A DNA stretch of 64,000 nt, from contig NC_133657.1 of assembly GCF_009905375.1 (NCBI RefSeq), forward strand, positions 42,217,853 through 42,281,852, in the 5' to 3' direction. How positions within the stretch are numbered: the stretch's first letter is position 1; every line of letters starts with the position of its first letter. Below the pieces are notes generated by a model, which saw only the letters and a list, made by a program, of their open reading frames with translations, ran no database searches and was not told the DNA's origin. Below, piece by piece: positions 56,052 to 64,000 of this stretch. Both the position numbers and the translations under genes were made by a program. This DNA comes from Apium graveolens. Taxonomy: Eukaryota > Streptophyta > Magnoliopsida > Apiales > Apiaceae.

Positions 56052-56378
56052 TCAGCATCTCCATCTCTGTGCTTCTAGCTCAGGGCAAGTCTGGTCCTCC
56101 AATCTTCTCATGTCCTCATGAGTAGCCTCAACAATCCTCACAGCAGCTGCTCTACGAAACACCCGGAGCCTCTCTCTAAGTCGCCTCTCACCACTCCCAA
56201 CCTCTCTGGTATGTATGATATGTAATAACTCCTGAATCTGACCCTGTAGAAATCGCTGCTCCACAAGGCAAGCCTCGAACTGATGATAGGGGACAGGGTA
56301 GGAAGAGAACTGGAAAGGTACACCTGTAACTGAGTGACCAGTAAATCTTGAATCAGCAGGTGGGGGTCCTATGATAGG
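56052..56378 (-). pseudogene. Leader ORF of F, cut by element G
   Basis: From the junction at 56378 the frame reads IIGPPPADSRFTGHSVTG, PFQFSSYPVPYHQFEACL, QRFLQGQIQELLHI and SGERRLRERL, closely matching B's leader ORF with no stop. After ATHED it departs from B because about 50 bp present in B are missing, giving a different tail that ends at 56052. The N-terminal proline-rich part must lie beyond the window. Between B and F most differences in the conserved part leave the protein similar, which is the main argument that this is coding. Confidence 0.6.
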
Positions 56379-59300
56379 TGTAACACCCCCAAATTCAAGG
56401 TCGGGAATTCGGGTTGTTACGATCACTTAATATTGTCTAATAAATAATTAATCCTCTTTTCACATCATTACTTGACCTTTTAACCAAACTCACACACACA
56501 GGTTATATACTCAGAAACATTACTAAATTAACGTTAAAGTATTTAAGTTATTACAGACCAAAGGAAATTATCTCAAAAGGGTGAACGCCGAGAACAGCTC
56601 TAGATGAGACTGGCTCAGGTTACAAATAGTCTTGGTTCAAGTATTCAAAAGGGAACTATCTCTACTCGTCTACCTGAGGTGGCTGGCGGACGAACAGTCT
56701 ACGGTACTCACGTGCGTCCCCTACCCGCTTGCGGGCAGTCGTCCTGGTTCGGGCCATGCTGGTAATCTGTTGTGATATGTTGTTTATAAAAGCAAGAGTG
56801 AGCACTAACACTTAGCAAGATATAGATATCCATTATTTAAGTATGCTCAAATAGGGAAAAATAACCATTTAGCATTGTATATTCAAGGTTTCTAAAAGTT
56901 TATATGCTTGTCAATTTTATGATAAACTCAACTTTAAACGTATCAGTTTAATCAGTAAATACTTGTACTCATTTCATGTCAAAATCTCAATATGATGCTT
57001 GAACCAAGATTCTCAAATGGATGTGATATATATTCATCAACATCCTTATTTAAAACTCAGCCTTATCGGCCTTCTGCTGTAGGTTTCGCAACAATTTATC
57101 CAAAGTGGAGGAAAGGGACTATACTGGAATAAACCACGTACCGGTGATCAGCCGAATACGAAATTTTCTCTACTAGTAGAAGGAATACAAACCTAGCCGC
57201 CTTTGGGCTTATCAAGACATTACACGATGGTTGCCCATTTTCCGTGCAAGTCCGAAAGTCAATGGTCACAGAGACCATATAACTGTATACTGCGCCACTC
57301 CGCGCCTGGTCACTACCCGATACCTCTCCGTACCGGGCAGGCCACATTCCACTCCCAAAACAATTATATCATTTATAGAAAATGCTATATTGAAGGAATA
57401 GATCGTTCTGAGTTGACCTTTAAATAAGATGATTTTTTCATCACTTTTAATTCAATTGATCCTTGGGAGTTGTCGGAGTTTTGAATTTAAAATCATCTTC
57501 AAACCCTTAACTGTAGTAGAGTTTTACATATATTGTTCACTTGTTTTTCATTGAGCGAGGAAGCAAAACCCTTATGCTTCTAGACTAAGTTCCCTAAAGT
57601 TTTGATAAGTTTCAGATGATTGATCTCTTCCGAGAATTTTGAATAATTTAGAAACTATCCTTGGGAACTATGTCTATTTTTAAATGATTTTTAGAAGTAC
57701 GGAATATTAAATATTTACGGTCTCATAATATTTTTAAGAAGGGTTCAATGAATTGATAAAAACTTAAGTACAAAATGTTTCTCAATAAGGTTCAATGAAT
57801 TGATAAAAATCATAATTAAATACTTAAGACAGGATTTGACAACTTATAATTATCCTTCGAATGGTTACATACGTTTTGGATAGAGTGAATTGATTTAAAA
57901 ACTTTTCAATATCTCTTTAAATATATTCCGGATATTTTAGTAACTCTTTAGGTATTACTTATAAATAAATAATCAAATAGGATATCCCTTGAGTGAATAT
58001 TCGATTATCTCTTATAGTTATAAATCAAATGTCAATCGTTCGTTTAATATGTATGTTACGCGATAGTACTTTGTTTATTGAAATAGAAATCTTCTACGTC
58101 CGGCTCGTTCCGGAATTAAATCGATTTAAAATATCTCTGACTCCCACTATCTTGTATTATATTAAAATTACGTTTCAATTTCTCATACTCGTATAAAACG
58201 AAGTTTGTTTTCGTAAACAATCGCATAATTTGAATGTATTGATATCACAGACAAGCATATATTTTCAAACTATAAATCATGGCATCAATATCACAACAGT
58301 ATATATAGCATGGATGATTTGTGATAGGGTTTCGTAAACTTGCCTCGAGTGTTAGGAGTGGTATGGTCTCGGGGCTTTTGTTGGCGATCTAAAATCAATA
58401 ACCAACGATCTTAGTTAGTACGCGATTATCGATTCGCTTCACTAAAACATTTTTATAAAATCGAAAAATTAATATTTCCTTAAAATTCTTTTTTGGATAG
58501 TCTTCCTTGCTACATTATTTAATTATCATGATTTTTCCAAGATTCCGAAATCATTCTTAGCCTTTCAAAATCATCATGCAAGTGGCCTATGTCCAGTTGG
58601 CTTTTCGTATGAACGCTCTACACTAAAATGGTCATAACTCCTAAACCGTAAATCCCCTCATGACGATCCACACATGCACAGAAAACTACAAATCAAGATC
58701 TACCCATTCATGGCCAATGACTCACAAGTATCAAATATTTACATGGCCGAATACACTGCAGAAGACAGACCAAGTGCAATAGGCTCCACATTCCATTTAT
58801 ATTACTTGTTCTTGACACAATCACTACTTATGACCAACATAACATTTTTTACTTCTCAAGATCCACCCACATACACCTTATATACTTTATCTAGCATCAC
58901 ATACAAGCATCTCAACTCAAAAACTCAAGTACTTAGCAAGAATATGAGCAAAACAACCTCACACATACACAAACTTTTGGATCTTGACACTATATCATAA
59001 TTAACTCTTAAACCCACCCTAAAAACTTTAAAGAGTTGGAAGTTATACCTTCTTGAGCACTAGGAGGGTTATTAATAAGATGATTAGGGCTTGGTTTGCT
59101 TGAAAAACACTTAGAAGGGCTAGATCCTTAAGAAACAAAACCAAGAAACCATGTTAGTCAAAATAGTCCATAAAGTTCTTGAACTTCAAGAATTTGTTTC
59201 TCACAAACCATTAAGAATTTGGCCATGAAATCATAGACATACCTTTACTAGGATGTAAGGAAGCTTTGTGAATTTTATAGAATTTTTAATAGAGGGAAGG

Positions 59301-60074
59301 ATGGAGAAGTGAAGTGAAGAAGAGAGTTCTCTCCCTTTTCTGCATGAAACAGCCTAGAGCAAGAGAGGGGTGAGGGGGGGGGTTTGGCTTGATTTTTTGT
59401 TAAAGTGTGGGAGTGTATAATATGTGTTTGATAGTGTGTATATATGGGCATAATAATCAGCAAAAAAAATTGCTTGGTTGACAATTTAGATGAGTAGAAA
59501 TGAGGAGGTATGGCCTTGTACTTCCTTGTCTCCCACTTACTATTCACTTACTATTCACTTACTATTCTACTACTATTCCACTAACTATTCTAATTAGCTT
59601 CTAATTCCCTAGTTACATCTCCTAACTACTAGTTAGATTGGTTTTGCATGGCCAACTTGCATGGAATTAATTTCTCATTCGATTATTTATCGTACACGCG
59701 ATTGTCGTTCCATTCCGATAGTTTAATCGCATAACATTTCGTTTCGTAATGAATTCTTTTATCGCTTATAATCCTTTAACCAATTCTATTCATTTCTCTT
59801 GATCATAGAAACACCTTGATATAATGTTTATTCCATGTAGTATTCCCGGTTCTACACCATTCCTTACGGATACGAAAACACGTAGTATAATCGTGAATCT
59901 TCGAATTCCGACGGCTTTTACATTCACTTATTTTCCTCGATAAACAAGAATATGATCTCGGATTTCCAAAATTCCACTATTCATATTTATGATGAACTCC
60001 ATACGTATTACATAATTAGTTCCAGTTACTATTCACTGAAGTTTTAAAATATTACAAAAATCAGGGTTATTACA
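56379..60074 (-). repeat. 3' LTR of G (3.7 kb)
   Basis: On + it runs from TGTAACACCCCC to GGGTTATTACA. It contains a short tandem repeat of CACTTACTATT (59535-59592) and a possible minus-strand TATA near 59437-59446. Open frames such as 58674-59000 look fortuitous. Confidence 0.92.
59535..59592 (+). repeat. CTTACTATTCA tandem run in G's LTR
   Basis: Three near-exact copies of an 11-bp unit are followed by two diverged ones. Confidence 0.8.
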
Positions 60075-60090
60075 GTCTCCCCCCTTAAAA
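60075..60090 (-). other. Polypurine tract of G
   Basis: The minus-strand TTTTAAGGGGGGAGAC directly precedes the LTR, nearly identical to the tracts of A and M. Confidence 0.87.
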
Positions 60091-60106
60091 GGATTCCGTC
60101 CCGGAA

Positions 60107-61686
60107 TCAATCCACAAATAGATGGGGGTACTTTTCCTGCATGTGACTCTCTAATTCCCAATCGACTCCTCGACGTTGTGATGCCTCCATAAGACTCTGA
60201 CTAGATTGACACTCTTGTTCCGGAGTACTTGCTATTTTCGGTCAATGATTTCGACTGGCTGCTCAATATAGGACAGATCTGGTTGAAGGTCTACTTGCTC
60301 ATGCTCCACTATATGTTTGGTATCCGTATTATACTTACTCAACGTTGATACATGAAAAACATTATTAACCTGTTGAAGATTTGGAGGTAAAGCTAACTCA
60401 TATGCCACGGGTCCTATCCGTCTTAGAATCTCGAAAGGTCCAATATAACGGGGGCTCAGCTTCCCCTTCTTCCCAAATCTCATCAATCCTTTCCATGGTG
60501 ACACTTTCTAGAAATACCTGGTCACCCACTTCATACTCTCTGTCCTTCCGTGCCAGATCGGTGTATTTACGCTGTCGGTCTTGGGCTGCTGCTAGGCGTC
60601 CTCTGACTAATTGAACTATGTCCCTTGTCCTTTGCACAAAGTCGGGACCTAGTAACTTTCTCTCACCAACTTCATCCAAATACAAGAGCGAACGGCACCT
60701 TCGGCCATACAACGCCTCGTATGGGGGCATTCTGATACTCGCATGATAACTGTTGTTGTAGGCAAACTCTATCAAAGACAGGTGTTCATCCTAAGAACCC
60801 TTAAAATCAATTACACACATTCTCAACATGTCCTCCAATGTCTGAATGGTTCGCTCACTTTGTCCATCTGTTTGCGGATGGTAAGCGGTGTTCATGTTTA
60901 GTTTGGTTCCTAGGCATGCCTGAAAGCTCCTCCAAATTCTGGAGTTGAATCGGGGATCTCGGTCAGATACGATAGCTACTGGCACTCCATGTCTTACCAC
61001 AATTTCCTTAATGTATAGCTCTACTAATCTATCCACTGTGTAGGTTTCCTTGATTGGAAGAAAGTGCGCTGACTTGGTTAGTCGGTGTACAATTACCCAT
61101 ATTGTATCACGGTTAGTCTTAGTTCGGGGTAATCCTACCACAAAATCCATAGCTATCTGCTCCCATTTCCACATCGGAATTTCTAAGGGTTGTAAGAGTC
61201 TGCTTGGTCACTGGTGTTCTGCCTTTACTCTCTGACAGGTCATACACTTACTGACCCACTCCACTACATCCTTCTTCATGTTAGGCCACCAGTAGTACTC
61301 CTTCAAATCTCGGTACATTTTGGTGCTTCCTGGGTGGACCGTATATCTAGAGCTGTGTCATTCACGTAAAATTTCATCCTTTAATTCTTGGACGTTAGGG
61401 ACCCATATCCTGTAGGCATGCCTCCTAATTCTCTTCTCGTTTGGGTCACACTTGGCCTCCTCTCCGCTTACCAGTTCCTTGTTCTCCCTCAACACTATTT
61501 CTTGACATCGCCTAATATTTTCCAGTAGCTCCAGTTGCATAACCATCTCATACAAGCCTTCGGTCCCTGGCTCAGCGACCTTGACCTCAATCTCTAACTT
61601 TTCAAATTCTCTGATCAAATCCTCTGACGTGGTGATCCTTTTCAATCTTTCCTTATGACTAAGGGCATCGGCCACCACATTGGCCT
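60107..61686 (-). pseudogene. G integrase and chromodomain, catalytic Asp lost
   Basis: From the break at 61686 the minus strand gives the end of RNase H (VADALSHKERLKR), the integrase zinc-binding part ([24 protein letters not shown] then a stop), the core and C-terminal domain. The core reads [13 protein letters not shown]: the first catalytic Asp is His (codon 61085-61087), as GAC to CAC. The second Asp ([12 protein letters not shown]) and the Glu (TDGQSER) are kept. A stop near 60790 and a frameshift near 60500 follow, then [18 protein letters not shown] and the chromodomain (LRNKSVNLVRVLW, WELESHMQEKYPHLF), ending at TGA 60107-60109. Confidence 0.9.
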
Positions 61687-62682
61687 TGAAGGGTTTTTAG
61701 CACATAAACGCAGCGAGAACGTAAATTTAAATCTTAAAAAAAACCGAAACCCTCCGCAGGATCCATACGAAAAATAATATTTAATTCGTAGTCCAGTATG
61801 TTTACCTTAGGAAGCTTTACGTTAATGGAAAGTTGGAGGTCTTTAATGGCGATCCAAGAACGATGAACGGAGATCCTTAGCAGCTGCTCCTCAAGTGTGA
61901 AAGACTCCACCGGTATCCACCAAGAAAACGATGTAATGAAGGAGGAGGAGATGGAGAGAATTAGGGTTTTGTAAATCTTTTTGGTTGAGGCAAAAATAGG
62001 GTTTATAATAGTATATTTATAGGCAAAGGAAAAAGAATTAATAAAATATTATTATTATTAACCCTTTATTATTCTCATTAATAATTAAAACACCTTTCCA
62101 TTATTAATCCTTTTTCTAAACTCTTTAGAAATAATTCTCTCACTTGATTTAATTTCCAAAAATTAAATTCTTAATTAATAATATTAAGAACTTTTCTTAA
62201 TTAATTTATAATCAATTAAATCTCATTTAATCAATTATTAAATTTGCCAGTTAATTATTTATTTCATAAATAAATAATTATCAGCCATTATTAATTAATT
62301 CCTCCACCATTAAATCATTCTCTTTTATGGTGTGACCCTATAGGTTCAATATTAAGCCGGTAGTAGAAATAAATAATAATAAAACTATTTTATCATTATT
62401 TATATAAATTTTCTAATTCATTAAATATGATTAATTAATTAATCATATTTATTCTACATCGTGAGGGATACTTCTCAGCATATCACGACTATCCCGAAAA
62501 ATACGAATTCACTGCTTAGAATACCAAGAACCTATTCAGTGAATAGTTACCGTACAATTAATTCCTTCTACCCTGCAATGTCACGATTAAATACAAGGCA
62601 TGGAACTTGTGTCAAGCCTATCTTATATAATCACTTGCTTTCCCATTCACTATGCTTATGATAGGGATAAATAAATCCTGAT
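61687..62682 (-). repeat. Copia LTR 'I' inserted in G, broken by J
   Basis: It starts TGAAGGGTTTTTAGCAC at 61687, exactly where G's RNase H frame breaks, and resembles E's 5' LTR for several hundred bases (GCACATAAACGCA, CCGCAGGATCCAT, TGTGACCCTATAGGTT). It contains a minus-strand TATAAATA near 62016-62023. Its right end is not seen because a Tat-type LTR begins near 62683. It is either a solo LTR or the 3' LTR of a longer copia. The left target pentamer is GGCCT (61682-61686). Confidence 0.75.
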
Positions 62683-62776
62683 TGTGTAATTAAATATTAC
62701 ATTAATTATAAATGATTTGGGCTGCTAGGCCCAATAAGAAGATGTATGACATTCAGACCAAAAAGGTCAACACATT

Positions 62777-62811
62777 GATCAGGCCTGATGGACCAGATCA
62801 GGCCTGATGGA
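62777..62811. repeat. Two palindromic direct repeats in J's U3
   Basis: GATCAGGCCTGATGGA occurs at 62777 and 62796, 19 bp apart. Each contains the perfect palindrome ATCAGGCCTGAT. They lie about 270 bp before the TATA box. Confidence 0.9.
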
Positions 62812-63048
62812 ACAAAGAAGGCCCAAAAATCCTGAATATTAATTAATTTCGTAATTAATTAATAACGAAAAAAACAGCCATTGAGAAGAGTCCTGATAAG
62901 GATATAAATCCTTGCAGATTAGCCTCAAAGGGACCTAAAAGGATAAGGAATCAGTTTCCTACTATTTAGGACTCCAAAGTCCATTCTAATTATGAGACTT
63001 GCCCACCAAGTCTCCTATATCAAGTCCAATTCAAGGACCACCAGCAAT

Positions 63049-63057
63049 TATATAAGG
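63049..63057 (+). promoter_or_regulatory. Putative TATA box of J
   Basis: TATATAAGG is followed by a GGGCCTCACC segment. Position and spacing to the LTR end fit a U3 promoter. Confidence 0.55.
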
Positions 63058-63242
63058 GGCCTCACCCCACAAATCAGAACTACATTTTTTGGCTTAATTC
63101 TCTAATTCACAGAGATACGTAGGCATCTCGTAAAGGCATAGTTAAGCTACGAAACACAAGAGCAGCCATTAAAGGCCTTGAGCTCCCGAACCTTAGCAAT
63201 AAATACAGCAAATAATAACCTTAGTTTTTTATCCATAACATT

Positions 63243-63258
63243 TGGCGTCGTCTGTGGG
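63243..63258 (+). other. Primer binding site of J
   Basis: TGGCGTCGTCTGTGGG begins two bases after the LTR. It is one base different from the sequence usual in Tat-type elements. I do not assign the tRNA. Confidence 0.75.
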
Positions 63259-63275
63259 AAAGTACAATAATAACC

Positions 63276-64000
63276 ATGGCGAATACACGGAGAACAGTTA
63301 GAGCCCTTCGAGGAGGAATACCAACGGGGACAACCCAAGTGATTTCTTCAACTGTGGAGGTACCTCCTCATTCAACTTATGCAACCACGCAAGGAGAAGC
63401 CTAGATAGGGGCAACTGAACCTCAGCAACAAGGGACTATCCCCTCAGTTACTCAAGGTACGAATCCTCAAGTTCAACAAGTACATGCACCTATGAATTCT
63501 CGACCCATCGGGTATGAATATTCAACTGTTGTTACTACTAACCCCCCTTATGGGATGCCCCTTTACCCCGAGGTTGGAGGAAGCAGACATGCTGGGCGAA
63601 GTGAAGCACGAGGGTGATCGCCTCCATACATACGAGGTTTGGCTCCTATCCCTGAGGATCAGGAATTTTCTGGTCCTTATACTGAGAGAGACTTCGAATC
63701 TTCAGATGATGAAGTAGCCTCAAGAAGGAGATGTGCAGGCAAAGAGTCGATGGTTGATGGTAGCCAACGCCCTCAAAGCACCCAAGGGACGAATCCTCAA
63801 GAAGTGCAGGAAAGAATCAGGGCTCACGAGGCTGAGATTCAAAGGCTGAGGCGCGACCTGGAGGCGCACCAGACCACCAGACCCCCAGCACCTCCTAGGG
63901 GGAGAAATCCTCCTCCCATCATAGACCTGGATGGACCAGTGCAGAGAAGGGCTGTTGTCCCAAGGGCTGATCCAAGCAATCTTCTTCCCCTTGGAGATCC
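63276..64000 (+). pseudogene. J gag, N-terminal part
   Basis: From ATG 63276 one frame runs to the window edge with two stops, TAG 63402-63404 and TGA 63615-63617 (both reachable by C-to-T). The start MANTRRTVRALRGG is basic, followed by a Gln/Pro/Thr-rich stretch, an acidic patch (ERDFESSDDEV) and a coiled-coil-like HEAEIQRLRRDLEAHQ, then a proline-rich hinge and IIDLDGP. This resembles the N-terminal part of Tat-type gag proteins, ahead of the capsid domain. The ATG is the first after the primer site and is well placed. Confidence 0.75.

Larger units (their letters stand above)
47553..56378 (-). mobile_element. Ty3/gypsy chromovirus 'F', same family as B, right end outside window
   Basis: On the minus strand it has a 3' LTR (47553-50951), polypurine tract, pol, gag (start 55613-55615) and part of the leader ORF, where element G interrupts it at 56379. 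The remainder of the leader, the primer site and the 5' LTR must lie beyond the window. The target pentamer at the left is ATAAT (47548-47552). F retains the integrase C-terminal domain that B has lost, and B retains frames that F has lost. Confidence 0.92.
56379..61686 (-). mobile_element. Ty3/gypsy chromovirus 'G', 3' part
   Basis: On the minus strand it has a 3' LTR (56379-60074), polypurine tract and pol from the chromodomain back to the end of RNase H, where copia LTR I interrupts it at 61687. It is inserted in F's leader ORF; the left target pentamer is ATAGG (56374-56378). Its LTR start (TGTAATAACCC on the minus strand) and polypurine tract resemble those of A and M, so it is a candidate coding relative of that non-autonomous family. 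Confidence 0.9.
62683..63240 (+). repeat. 5' LTR of Tat-type gypsy element 'J'
   Basis: The right edge (ATCCATAACA at 63240) is firm because a primer site follows. The left edge is estimated at TGTGTAATTAAATA (62683) and could be a few tens of bases off. It contains two copies of GATCAGGCCTGATGGA and a TATA box. Confidence 0.65.
62683..64000 (+). mobile_element. Ty3/gypsy element 'J' (Tat-like), 5' part
   Basis: LTR, primer site and the start of gag are in view; the rest lies beyond the window. It is the last element of the nested chain and interrupts copia LTR I. The leader TTTGGCGTCGTCTGTGGGAA resembles the conserved TGGCGCCGTCTGTGGG leader of Tat-type elements, with one C-to-T change. Confidence 0.75.

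Noticed and set aside
58674..59000. 108-codon ORF on + inside G's LTR
   Set aside because: It lies in LTR sequence on the strand opposite to the element, has no family resemblance and is low in complexity.
62777..62790. CA followed by GGCCT as the right end and target copy of element I
   Set aside because: It matches I's left pentamer, but the sequence after it is not element G, and the same motif repeats 19 bp later, so it is a chance match in J's LTR.
1..64000. Host genes, tRNA or rRNA genes, organelle inserts
   Set aside because: None were recognised. Every long coding similarity belongs to retroelement gag or pol, or to the leader ORF.

Overview
The window reads as nuclear intergenic heterochromatin of a large-genome flowering plant, probably a eudicot. 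It is AT-rich, and I see no host gene, tRNA or rRNA. Almost every base can be assigned to LTR retrotransposons inserted into one another. The plant signs are Ty3/gypsy chromoviruses with 3.4-4.2 kb LTRs and initiator-Met primer sites, several Ty1/copia lineages, and a Tat-type leader.

Layout, left to right. (1) 1-7206: 3' part of a decayed chromovirus 'A' (+), inserted in the 3' LTR of chromovirus 'B' (-, 7207-16690). B is itself inserted in the reverse transcriptase region of copia 'C' (+, 16691-18111). (2) 18112-19161: LTR plus leader joining C to copia 'D' (+, 19162-20988). (3) 20989-28272: copia 'E' (-), 3' LTR truncated. (4) 28273-28420: a scrap of a chromovirus leader ORF (+). (5) 28428-47096: long-gag copia 'H' (+), interrupted by a 2.17 kb noncoding insertion 'L' (29438-31607) and by 'M' (31678-45653). 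M is complete, with 4.2 kb LTRs and a perfect CTCAG target-site duplication. (6) 47097-64000: a chain of left borders in which each element is broken by the next: K in H, F (-) in K, G (-) in F, copia LTR I (-) in G, Tat-type J (+) in I. All of their right halves must lie beyond the window.

No element here is autonomous. gag, protease, reverse transcriptase, RNase H, integrase and chromodomain are recognisable but broken by stops, frameshifts and deletions, and many of the stops are C-to-T type. A and M share the same stops and the same eroded interior, so that family must have been copied by proteins supplied in trans. B, F and G are the best-preserved related coding elements in view.

The most novel item is a leader ORF of about 163 codons between the primer site and gag of the B/F chromovirus family. 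It has a proline-rich N-terminus and a charged helical C-terminus. It occurs in B and F, and as a diverged fragment between E and H. I know of no named family for it.
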